Assembly: GCA_017591395.1 (NCBI GenBank)
Contig: WEDG01008658.1
Span: forward strand, 1 to 64,000
Direction: 5' to 3'
DNA: 64,000 nt
Source of the DNA: Schistocephalus solidus
Taxonomy: Eukaryota > Platyhelminthes > Cestoda > Diphyllobothriidea > Diphyllobothriidae
The position numbers and the translations under genes were made by a program. Under the pieces are notes generated by a model. That model made no database searches, had not been told where the DNA came from, and saw only the letters and a program-made list of their open reading frames with translations. Below are positions 1 to 9,748 of this stretch, in pieces (position 1 is the stretch's first letter; every line of letters begins with the position of its first letter).

Positions 1-1
1 G

Positions 2-466
2 AGAGAACGAAAGAACATAGAATCAGTCCAGCACTTCTTTACAAAAAGAGTTTTCTATTCAGATCACCGAAACCTGTCCTATCACCAACGCTGTGAGCTT
101 ACAAGCCTTGACCCGCTGTGGCTTCGCAGATTACAGAAGGGACTATTTTTACTGTTTAAACTACTAAACAGTCGTACATTTAACCCCTTTATATCTCTGA
201 GGCACTTCGACCACTCTTGGCGCAGCAGTCATCGAGATGTATTTTTATTTCTTCCTTTGGCACGCACAGTTTGATACCGACAGTTTTTTTCAGTAAACGC
301 TATAGCAATCTGGAATAAGCGACCTAGAAGTATCAAAATTAAGCAAAGCTATCCCTTGTTTACGCGAACTGTCACTAGTTTTCTACATTCAGGACACCTT
401 CCAAAACGTTTGGGTGCTGACTCTGTTGAAGCTCTCTTCGGTTCTGATGGCGTTCACGGACTCTGA
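2..466 (+). pseudogene. LINE-A reverse transcriptase, C-terminal fragment
   Basis: The frame starting at base 2 reads as the C-terminal part of a non-LTR retrotransposon polyprotein, cut off by the window edge. The segment around RKNIESVQHFFTKRVFY has the usual post-thumb pattern of CR1/Jockey-group LINEs (ESVQxxFTKR, then LxSLDPLWLRR). The closing motif SVNAIAIWNKRP is the FxxRxxxxWNxLP block seen near the end of such polyproteins. There is one premature TGA at 272-274, and the natural-looking stop is at 464-466. Residues 86 onward match the end of the better preserved copy at 10,760-10,990. It encodes nothing functional. The family is called LINE-A here; placement in the CR1/Jockey group is by motif recognition, not by a tree. 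Confidence 0.8.
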
Positions 467-801
467 ATCCTGTGCCGGTCTTCATGCTGAGGTGAAAAAT
501 TACTGGTTCTGCAGACCTCAATCGGCTTATTTATCAGTTGACAGTGAACAGCTGCTCGCAGACATACCTGCTGGTGCAGAATATCGGATCCGTAACACTG
601 AATGGAGAGGTACTTCACCGGGCACCTGTGTTAACGCGTCCCTGTCCAGAAATTTAGTTACTCAATAAGCTGCAGTTTTTTCTCCTGAAAACACCTGAAA
701 CAAAGATCAGGAGTTTTTTTCACTGTCAGCTTGACCCTCTAATGTATATTTTTTTGACCTTGCCTGTAAACTGGCAATAAATAAATAAAATAAATAAAAG
801 C
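467..801 (+). mobile_element. LINE-A 3' UTR and A-rich tail
   Basis: Untranslated 3' end of the same LINE-A copy. It shares blocks with three other places in the window (10,991-11,335; 17,060-17,350; 24,840-25,200): a segment rich in CTGCTCGCAGACATACCTGC-like sequence, then a U-run hairpin, then a 'GACCTTGCCTGTAAACTGGC' block. It ends in AATAAATAAATAAAATAAAT-type sequence (772-800), which is the poly(A)-like tail and includes AATAAA signals. Confidence 0.8.
669..730 (+). other. ENE-like U-rich hairpin, LINE-A copy 1
   Basis: Stem 1: GCTG+CAG (669-675) pairs with CTG+CAGC (723-730) with a one-base bulge at 726. A U-rich internal loop follows, with six T on the 5' side (676-681) and seven T plus CA on the 3' side (714-722). 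Stem 2 is a perfect 7-bp CTCCTGA (682-688) / TCAGGAG (707-713) with an 18-nt apical loop. Two helices around opposing U runs, upstream of an A-rich tail, match the layout of ENE triple-helix elements. The sequence pairing is direct observation; the ENE function is inference. Confidence 0.55.
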
Positions 802-1155
802 CGAGTCGTTACACATTTTCGATAAAGACAGACGAAGAACTCTTATGCATTTCGGGATAAATTGTAAAAAGCTACAGCCATCAGACAGTGCGCATGAAAA
901 TTATTTACTTCAAAGTAATTTCGTCGTTATGTAGTAACCGTAGACAAACATTTACAAAGGTTTTGACTCTTGTTATGGGAGAGCATTTAAATTTAAAGCA
1001 ATTATATAAGTAATAAAAACCCTCTTTATTTACAAATTATGCCCAATTTAAAAATTAAATTGATAACGAACAGAAAATTTTGGTTAAGAAAAAGAATTGT
1101 ACTGGATGAAAAATCTGCTGATTTTGATCACGCTGTTAGGCGCAGCAGCTTGAGA
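802..1155. other. Unassigned AT-rich spacer
   Basis: I see no convincing reading frame, repeat or RNA gene here. It separates the LINE-A 3' end from the start of another LINE-A 5' end. Confidence 0.5.
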
Positions 1156-1866
1156 GCGTTGACCGATTTTTAAAGATAAGTGAACGGATTATTTTTACCA
1201 TATTTATTGCCCCTAGCAGTGAACTGTCTATTAATTGTTAGTTTAAAAACAGCTCGTTTAACTGCTTCATATTATTTGTGGAAGCCATATAATCAATTGG
1301 ACTAATTAGTTGCACTTTGGATAAATTTGGTTAAAATTGTGCTCGGTTTGTCGTTTTCTATTAACTGTTAGAAATCACCTGCCAGTTAAGCCTATTTAAG
1401 TATACTCTTGTTAATTATTAACCCACTATTTTCTATTAAGTAAACCATAATTCCGTCAACTAGCTTACGATGTCCCGCAAGCGACTCGCAAAAAGACGAA
1501 ATGTTGCATCTTCCCCTCCATCCTTGAGTAATAGAGTAATGGAAGGGGACCTATCTAGCGTATGCAAGACTTCGCAGCCCTCTGTAGATATTGTCAACTC
1601 TAAAATCCCTTTGGTAACTCTGGAACCTCTTGATCCTCTGATTGCCCAAGCCTATACCGCGTCCTTCCTTAATCGATCATCGTCTGACGAATTGGTAGAT
1701 TTTTTGCTTAAAGGAACTATAACCAATGCCTCTGACACAGTTATCCAACAGGCTTTTCAAGTCATTGGGATAATTAGCTCCGAAACCGAAGAACGGATAA
1801 AACGCAAGCATAAAATTTTATACTGCGTAATATTCCCAGTTACATATCTGCTTTCGACGGCAAGCG
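1156..1866 (+). mobile_element. LINE-A 5' end (5' UTR plus ORF1 start), 3'-truncated copy
   Basis: This segment aligns base for base with 7,940-8,650. The distance from the start of similarity to the ATG is 314 nt in both copies, and only scattered substitutions separate them. Similarity stops near 1,866, just after the GACGGCAAGCGT block, where sequence unrelated to the second copy begins. A LINE fragment containing only the 5' end is unusual, because target-primed reverse transcription normally truncates the 5' end. It therefore more likely arose by deletion or by a segmental duplication. Confidence 0.75.
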
Positions 1867-1907
1867 TAAAATGCTCACCAGGTATTCCACCGAATAATAC
1901 TGTATAA
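1470..1907 (+). pseudogene. LINE-A ORF1-like protein, copy 1 (frameshifted)
   Basis: The frame opens MSRKRLAKRRNVASS, a basic N-terminus, and runs 145 codons. The product is unknown to me. Residues 1 to about 110 are shared with the copy at 8,254. Near 1,811 this copy has two extra bases relative to the other (AAGCATAAAATTTT against AAGCATAATTTT), so everything after the KRKHK residues is out of frame and the last 30 residues are not native. The second copy has a different lesion about 60 codons in, so each copy preserves the part that is damaged in the other. I infer that it is the 5' ORF of LINE-A, because in the second copy it precedes the proline-rich linker and reverse transcriptase of that element. 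Confidence 0.6.
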
Positions 1908-2715
1908 TACTTTGAAAATAGAACCCTGTACAATGTAAATACTCGTACACAAACCGCATGATGCTGTCATAATATCTATATGTAATTCGTCAAAATTTTG
2001 CACATGTGGTGCTTTATAGGACGTTCAATAATCCTTCCCATTTTAAAGCGGTTGGCTTTCACTTACGCTTTGTTTTTGATCACTTTCGCCCAGACGTTTG
2101 CCATTCCCTATATCTGTGCCGCTTTTTAATTTATATTTGCCGTTCGTTTTATAACACGGTCTTATCCTACGTAAATGCTTATATGAACTTGATGTCTAAT
2201 TTGTGTTTGGCACGTCTAGCATGAAGGCTGTATCAACAGTTGTGGAAAAGGTCAACTGCCTGAATGCTTTTTTTATGCAGTGGGTCCCATTCTGTAAACA
2301 ACCTGCATAAGTACGTCCCAGCATTTTTTATAAAGATATATTTTCCAAGTTATTTAAAATGCAACACGGATTATTTTATGAAAAATGTGAGACATTCGAT
2401 CTTTTTGGTATTCGGAAAATTCATTGCGGTGGCATCAGTTGTCATTGATTCAATATTTCAAAATATCACCTTACGTATGCAGTATTTACTCATCTCAAAA
2501 GCTTAATACACATGAAATTTCCATATATTCTGATGTTAGTTTCAGTAAACAAACATTTTATTATTACAGCAAATAAACTTGTTGGATATCTGGCGAATTT
2601 CATGTAGAGCCAAGTGGGTTTTTTCAGATTATCAGTCGTCACCATGTTTATATTCAGACGTCGCTATATCTCATTAAGCATCCTATCTCTAAAATAATAT
2701 GTCTGCTTGATCTTG
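1908..2715. other. Unassigned spacer before satellite array
   Basis: AT-rich sequence without recognisable coding similarity. Short open frames at 2,006-2,224 and 2,264-2,506 lack any family signature and look like chance frames. Confidence 0.5.
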
Positions 2716-5700
2716 CTATACACTGACAATTCTTAATGTTAGATGCCACTTCATCTGTACACTAATGCTGAACACCATCAAATTTATTTCTACTCTGTCA
2801 TACTTACCGCCACCAATTCTTAATGAAAGATGCCACTTCTTCTATAAACTAACGCTAAACAGCGCCCCATTTCATTCCTGCAATATTCTTCTTTCAAATG
2901 CTAATTCTTAAAGTAAGATGACTTTTCTTCAGTACACTAATGCTGAACCTCATCCCATTTCATTCCTGCTCTAAATTACTTAACACCGCCAATTTTTACA
3001 GTTAGATGCCACTTCTTCAATACACATTAGCTGAACACCGGCCTATTTCATTCCTGCTCTATTTGTATTACCAATGCCAATTCTTACGATAAGCCTCCAC
3101 TTCGTCAGTTAATTAATGCAAATTATCCTTCGGTTGAATTCCTGTAATATCTTACTAACAAACGCCAATTATTGTGGTTAGTATACACTTCTTCAGTTCA
3201 CCAATGCAAATTACCCTTTCATTGAATTTCTGCAATATCCTACTAACAAACGCCAATCCTTACAGATAGATGCCACTTCATGTGTTCATTCTTACGGTTA
3301 TATACCTTTTTCACCAATGCTGAACACCGTCCCATTCCATTCCTGCTATATCTTACGTAGCACCACCAATTTGTACGGTGACATTCCACGTATTACGTAC
3401 AGCAATGCTAAACCACTGCCAATTATTATGGTAAGAAGCTTTTTCTTCAGTTAACTTATTCTGAATATGGTCTCATTTAATTCTTGCAATATCTTTAAAA
3501 AAAACAAAATTTTAACAATGAGATGCTAGTTCTTCATTTCACCGATGGTGAACATCGTCCAACTTCTTCTCTGCTTTATCTTTCTAACAACCGCCAATTC
3601 TAGCGGTTCCATGAAACTACTTTTATTCACAAATGCTAAGCATCATCCCATTATATTTCTGCTAAATCTTACTTGCCACCGCCATCTCTTAAGCGAAACA
3701 TCCATTTTCTCAATTTAACCAATGCAACGCACCGTTCCATTTTATTCCTACAATATCTTACTTTCAAACGCAATTTCGTACGGTTAGATGCCACTTCTTC
3801 ATTACACAAATGCGGAACACCGACACATTTTATTCCTGCTCTACCTTACTTACCACCACCAATTCTTACGATGAGCATCAACTTCGTAAGTTCACCAATG
3901 CTGAACGACGTCCCATTTCATTCCTGGTATATCGTTCTAACCACCGTCAATTCCTCTAGTGAGCATTTACTTCCTCAGTTTAACAATGCAGCACATAGTT
4001 TTTTTACAATCCTGCAATATCTTACGAACAATTTCTTATTCCTTAATGGTAAATGCGTCTTCTTCAGTGCACCTATGCTGAACACCAACCCATTTTTTTT
4101 CCTGCAGTAACTTACTTGCAACACTAATTTTACTTTAAGATGCCACTTCTTCAGAACACTAATACTTAACACCGTCCAATTTTATTCCAGCTATATTTAA
4201 CAAACAACTGCCAATACTTACGGTAGGATAACACTTTTTATGTAAACCAATTCTGAATACTCTTCTCCTTTTTCTTGCAATATCTAACAAGCCAACGCAT
4301 ATGCTTACAGTTAGATGGCAGTTCTTCAGTACACCAATGCTGAACACCGTCATATTCCTTTTTTTACTCTATTTTACTTACCAACGACAATTCGTACGGT
4401 AAAATGCCACTTATACAGTACACCGATGCTGAACACAGTCCCATTTGATTCCTGCTCTATCTTGATAAATACCGTGCATTAATACGATTAGCATCGAATT
4501 CGTTAGTCCAAAAATGCTGAACCCTGATCCATTTCATTCGGGCTGTATCTTAATAACCACCACCAACTCTTTGGGTAGGATGACACTTTTTCAGTACGCA
4601 AATGCCAAACACAATCACATATCATTCCTGTGATATCTTCCTAGCCACCGCCAATTCCGACGTTAAGATGCTACTTCTTACCAACAGAATTGCTTCACAC
4701 CATTTTTTATTCTCTTGATTTATTAATTAACATCGCTAATTCTGACGGTAAGATGACACTTTGTCGGTAAACAAATGCTGAATACGTTTTTATTTGATTT
4801 CTGCTTTATCTTACTAACCACTGCCAATTTTTACGGTTAGATGCCACATCTATGTATATCAATGCTGAACACCGTTGTATTTCATTCCTTCCATCTCCTA
4901 CCTAACACAGCCAATTGTTGCGTTTACACGCCATTTCTTCTGTGCACAATTGCTTTTCAACGTCCTATATCATTTCTGGTGTATATTCCTAACTACCGCC
5001 AATTATTGTGGTAAGATGCCACTTCTTCATATCACCAATTCTGCATATTGTCCTATTTTATTTTTGCAATATTTTACTAACAAAACCCCAACTGTTATGG
5101 TAAGATGCCACTTTTTTAGAAGGCGAATGCTGACCAACGTCCCACTTCATTTATGCCTTATCTTACTAACCAACGCCAATTCTTACTGTCAGATGCCACT
5201 TAATCAGTACACAAATGCAACCCACCATCCCACTTTACTTCTACAATATCTTACTAAGCAACGCCAAAACTTACGTTTACATGCCACTTTTTCGGTACAC
5301 CAATGTTGAACACCGCCTCATTCCTCTCCTCCTATATCTTACTTTTCACCGCCAAATATATCGGTTAAATGCCTCTTCTTCAGTAAACCAATTCGAAACA
5401 CCATCACGATTCATTCCTGCTATATGTTTTTAACCATCTCCAATTCTTGTGGTAAGAAGTTATTTATTCTGTTCACTAATTCTGAACACATTCCTTTTTC
5501 ATTCCGGCTTTATCTTACGAAAGAATTCTAATTCCTTTAGGTTAAATGCGTCTTCTTCAGTGCAACCATGCTAAACACCGTTGCATTCCATTCCTGCTAT
5601 GTATAACGTACCACTGCCCTTTCGGGCGTTCTGTTGACACTTCTTCACGATACCAAATCAAGCCTTATCTTACGCTAATTCTTTGCGGTGAAAAGACACT

Positions 5701-6333
5701 TTTTCAGTTCAAAAATGCTGATCAACGTCCCATTTTGTTCCTGCGTCTATCTTACTAACCATCGCCAATGTTGAAACGTCCCATTTCATTTCTGCTATAT
5801 CTTTCTTACCACCAACAATTCTAGCGATAAGAAGACACTTCTACAGACCTCAAATGCTGAACACCGTCACATTTAATTCCAGCTATATTTAAAAAAACGA
5901 CTGCCATACTTACTGTAAGATAACACTTTTTCATTACACCAATTCTGAATACCGTTTTTTTGCTTGCAATATCTTACAAACAAATGCTAATGCTTACAGT
6001 TACATGACAGTTCTTCAGTACAACATGGGCTGAACACCATCCCTTTTCTTTCCTCCTTTATCTTCTTTTCAAACGCCAATTCCTACGGTTTGCATCAACT
6101 TCGTCAGTTCACCAAAGCAACACACTGTTCCATTCCATTCTTGCAATATCTTACTCACCAAAAACACTTACGTTAAAATGCCGCTTATTCAGAACACTAA
6201 TGCTGAACACCGTACCATTTAAATCCAGCTTTTTCTTACATTCCATCACCAATTCTTACAGTAAGCATCCAATTCCTCAGTTCAACAGTGCAAAAACACG
6301 TTTCTGATTTATTCCTTCTTATTATTACGGGCC
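2716..6333. repeat. Degenerate ~88-bp satellite array, block 1
   Basis: Tandem units recur about every 88 bases: the AGATG(CC)ACT core lies at 2,741, 2,829, 2,916 and 3,004, and so on. That gives roughly 41 units in this block. Each unit runs CCAATTCTTACGGTTAGATG, then a CCACTTCTTCAG segment, then ACCAATGCTGAACACCGTCC, then CATTTCATTCCTGC and ATATCTTACTAAC. Units are strongly diverged from one another, with many substitutions and small indels, so the array is old. The many short frames inside are by-products of the periodicity. Confidence 0.9.
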
Positions 6334-6471
6334 AACTTCTTTTCCCAACGGGTGATTGACGAATGGAACAAGCTGCCAGCCTCAGTTGTTCAGGCTGAAA
6401 GCGTTGAAATGTTTAAAAGAAGACTTGATGCATTTTTACTTGATGAACATATATTTAGTCGACAGCAATGA
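6334..6471 (+). pseudogene. LINE-C polyprotein, last 45 codons
   Basis: An open frame of 45 codons enters at 6,334 and ends with TGA at 6,469-6,471. It reads NFFSQRVIDEWNKLPASVV followed by a basic FKRRLDAFL block. FFSxRVxxxWNxLPxxVV is the terminal motif of CR1/RTE-type LINE polyproteins, so this is a severely 5'-truncated insertion in the satellite array. The antisense LINE-D at 20,945-22,000 ends with the related VEVxNALPEDI block and may belong to the same superfamily. Confidence 0.75.
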
Positions 6472-6600
6472 TTGATATACTAAAACGACTATCGCCATGT
6501 AACATTTGCTTGTTTTGCTAGCGTCTATCTGTAAATAGGGTTTTCAAAGGCTCTGCCTATCACCCTTATATATACTGAATTATACTGAATTATATAAATA
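6472..6600 (+). mobile_element. LINE-C 3' UTR with stem-loop and tandem 3' repeats
   Basis: The 3' end of LINE-C has no poly(A). It ends with a short direct repeat, ACTGAATTAT twice, then ATAAATA, after which the satellite resumes. Just upstream is a hairpin, ATAGGG...CCCTTAT enclosing AGGC-TCT-GCCT (about 6,535-6,572). The same stem-loop and repeat occur antisense at 16,113-16,190. A 3' stem-loop followed by short tandem repeats is typical of CR1/L2-clade LINEs, whose reverse transcriptase recognises it. Confidence 0.7.
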
Positions 6601-7906
6601 CCTTACGCTAATTCTATCGTTAAGGTGCCTCTTCTTTAGTATAACAATGCTAAAAACTGTCCCATTTCATTCCCGCTATATCTTACAATTAAATGCCTAT
6701 TCTTAAAGTTAAAAGCGTCTTCTTTAGCACACCTATGCTGAACATAGAAGACATTTAGAAGACACTTCTTCAGTACACCAAATATAAATACCATCTCATT
6801 TCATTCCTGCGATATCTTACTTCCCAACGACAATTACTGCTGTAAGAAGACACGTTTTCAGTTCGCGAATGCTGAAAACCGTACCATATCATTCCTGTTG
6901 CAATATATTACTAATAAAAACGAATTCTTACGGTAAGGTTCCACTTATTCAGAAAACCAATGACGAAAAACGTCCTACGTTTTTCTGCTTTAGTTTACTT
7001 AACAAAGTTCAATTCTTACGGATAGATGCAACTTCGTCGGAACACTAAAGCAAAACACTGTATCATTTCCTTCCTGTTATATCAAACATACAACCGCCAA
7101 TTATTACGTTGAGCAGCAATTAGCTCATTTCACAAATGCAACAAACCGTCCCATTTTATTCCTGCAATATCTTACTTAACAACGCGAATTCTTACTTTTA
7201 ACATCCACCTCCTCTGTTCACCAATGCCACACATCGTCGTATTTTATTCCTGCTGTATCTTACTAACCACCGCTCATTCTTCAGGTGTGATGACGCTTCT
7301 TTAATACACCCATACTGGACTCCGTCCCATTTCAATCCTGCTTTATCTTACTAATCAACAGCAATTCATACGGTTAGATGCCACTTCTTCAAAACACCAA
7401 ATATGAGTTCCGTCACAATTAATTTCTGCAATATCTTAATTACCAACGTCAATTCTTAGGGTTATATGGCATTGCTTCCGTTCACTAATGTTGAACACCG
7501 TCCCATTCCATTCCTGCTATATCATTATTTGCACAAAACATTCTTACGGTTTGCATCCAATTCCTCCGTTCACCAATGCGAAACACTGTTCCATTTTATT
7601 CCTGCAATATCTAACAAACCAACGCCAAATCTTACGTTAAGATTCCGATTCTTTAGCACACCAATGGTGAACACCACCGCCAATTCTGACAATTTAGCAT
7701 TCACTTCCTCAGTTCACCAATGTAACACACTGTTCTATTTATCTTTGCTATAACTTACTAACCAACGCCAACTCTTACGGCTAGATGCCACGTTTTCAGC
7801 ACACCAATGCTGAATACCGTCCTATCGCATTCCTGCTATATCTAACTTACAACCACCGATTCTAAAAGTTGGATGCCACTTCTTCAGCACACCAATGCCT
7901 AGCACC
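6601..7906. repeat. ~88-bp satellite array, block 2
   Basis: Continuation of the same satellite after the LINE-C insertion, roughly 15 units. Two unit subtypes are mixed: one with ACCAATGCTGAACACCGTCC and one with CACCAATGCAACACACCGTT followed by CCTGCAATATCT. Confidence 0.88.
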
Positions 7907-7938
7907 GTCAAGGTTAAGGTCAAGGTCAAGGTCAAGGG
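7907..7938. repeat. Hexamer run (AAGGTC)n at LINE-A 5' junction
   Basis: About four to five copies of AAGGTC/AAGGTT lie exactly between the last satellite unit and the LINE-A 5' end. No equivalent precedes the copy at 1,156. Confidence 0.75.
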
Positions 7939-8253
7939 CGCGTTGACCGATTTTTAAAGATAAGTGAACGGATTATTTTTACCATATTTATTGCCCCTAG
8001 CAGTGAACTGTCTATTAATTGTTAGTTTAAAAACAGCTCGTTTAACTGCTTCATATTATTTGTGGAAGCCATATAATCAATTGGACTAATTAGTTGCACT
8101 TTGGATAAATTTGGTTAAAATTGTGCTCGGTTTGTCGTTTTCTATTAACTGTTTGAAATCACCTGCCAGTTTAGCCTATTTAAGTATACTCTTGTTAATT
8201 ATTAACCCACTTTTTTCTATTAAGTAAACCATAATTCCGTCTACTAGCTTACG

Positions 8254-8734
8254 ATGTCCCGCAAGCGACTCGCAAAAAGACGAAAGGTTGCATCTTCCCC
8301 TCCATCCTTGAGTAATAGAGTAATGGAAGGGGACCTATCTAGCGTATGCGAGACTTTGCAGCCCTCTGTAGATATTGTCAACTCTAAAATCCCTTTGGTA
8401 ACTCTGGAACCTCTTGATCCTCTGATTGCCCAAGCCTATACCTCAGTCCTTCGTTAATTGATCGTCGTCTGATGAATTAGGAGATTTTTTGCTTAAAGGA
8501 ACTATAACCAATGCCTCTGACACAGTTATCCAACAGGCTTTTCAAGTCATTGGGATAATTAGCTCCGAAACCGAAGAACGGATAAAACGCAAGCATAATT
8601 TTATACTGCGTAATATTCCCAGTTACATATCTGCTTTCGACGGCACGCGTTTGTTTCTGGAATGCAGTGACTTGGGATTCCGAGTCGCGTATGCTAAACG
8701 ACTCCAGTCGCTCAGTCGTAATGCCCCCATATAA
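8254..8734 (+). pseudogene. LINE-A ORF1-like protein, copy 2 (frameshifted)
   Basis: The frame starts MSRKRLAKRRKVASS as in copy 1 and stops at 8,455-8,457. Around 8,442 it has one extra base relative to copy 1 (ACCTCAGTCC against ACCGCGTCC), and the original frame then continues from 8,489 to 8,734. The downstream part contains the region that copy 1 lost through its own frameshift, including NIPSYISAFDG and a LECSDLGFRVA stretch. I do not recognise a domain. Position and basic N-terminus suggest an RNA-binding ORF1 protein, but no zinc knuckle or RRM is visible. Confidence 0.6.
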
Positions 8735-9004
8735 ATCACGCTCTTTGCCTTGATTGAAGGTGACTTCATACTCTCTAGGAAGGAGATAAGTAGAGAATTT
8801 TGTCAAAAATGGCATTCCTCGGTTTCCCCTGACCTAACCCCAATGCAGAGAAAACTGGAAAAATTTTAAATTGTCGACAAGCAACAGAGAAATGACTACC
8901 GCTGTTGCCATGTTGAACAAATCGCTTCCAATTTGGTCTATGGGTTTCGCCCTCTGAATCCCCAGCTAACACTGCACGGAAACCGACCTTGATTAATATT
9001 TTGG

Positions 9005-9240
9005 GATCCCAATAAAACAGTACTTCCTTTTTTCGTTCTCAAGACGGCAGTACTCCTCCTATTACCATACCTATACCAAGTTTTCCAGTTACTCCTGGTA
9101 AACCAACGCAGATTTCTAGCTCAAAGACAAGTCCGGCTAAAGTCTCAACCACTCGAAAACCGCAAAAATTTAGCCTCTCCATGAAAATTACTCCATTACG
9201 ATCGTTTATTTCTCCCAAAAACATCCACATCCCAACAACA
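9005..9240 (+). pseudogene. LINE-A proline/serine-rich linker remnant
   Basis: Translates to a run with SSQDGSTPPITIPIPSFPV, then PGKPTQISSSKTSPAKVSTT, matching the antisense copy at 20,050-20,190. The compositional bias (Pro, Ser, Thr, Lys) suggests a disordered region between ORF1 and the endonuclease. Sequence from about 9,245 jumps to the end of the endonuclease region, so the coding path is broken. Confidence 0.55.
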
Positions 9241-9447
9241 TCGAATCAAGCATACTTGATCTAATCTTCTGCAGAGGTTGCCTGCCTTTGACAGTGTCAT
9301 CATAAGGCCCACTTGGGAGCTCAGACCATGATATCGTTGTTATAACACTACAACTCGAAACCGATGAAACGCTTTCCAAAAAATATAGCTTTTTCTTTGA
9401 TTTTCGATTAGCGCTTTTGACATAATTATTGATACATCTTAACTCCC

Positions 9448-9720
9448 ATGACTGGTCTAATTATCTTTATTTGTCAGGATGTGAACACCTGTACCGTTAT
9501 GCTTTACGAAGTTTTAGATCCACTTATTTCTCGTTTTGTTCCCCGTAAGAAATTAATTAATGTCAGGGATGAGGTTTATCACCCTTTATCTTTTCGCCGT
9601 GAGTTGCGTAAACTCTCACGTCGATTCCATTTGCAAAATGACATTTCCATTTTGCCCTTGATTCACCGTATTTTTGAGCAGGCAAAGAGGCTAACCGAAG
9701 GAAAACGGCTAGCTGAATAG
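9448..9720 (+). pseudogene. LINE-A region between endonuclease and reverse transcriptase
   Basis: Ninety codons, including FVPRKKLINVRDEVYHPLSF. This is the lysine/arginine-rich segment that precedes the RT fingers in jockey/CR1 elements (the 'VP.K.......PW..' position). The antisense counterpart is at 18,568-18,825. It ends in a TAG at 9,718-9,720 that is premature for the element, and a frameshift separates it from the next frame beginning near 9,749. Confidence 0.65.
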
Positions 9721-9748
9721 GTCAGCTATGTCAAAAACCGTTCGTTAA

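Noticed and set aside
1470..1907. Independent host gene
   Set aside because: The same sequence is the 5' ORF of a LINE-A copy at 8,254, with the same 5' UTR.
3673..5758. Several 60-145-codon frames on both strands
   Set aside because: They lie inside the satellite and repeat its translated period; no domain or codon signature.
2716..7906. Regularly spaced repeats resembling a CRISPR array
   Set aside because: The whole 88-bp unit repeats without unique spacers, the units are highly diverged and the context is eukaryotic. It is satellite DNA.
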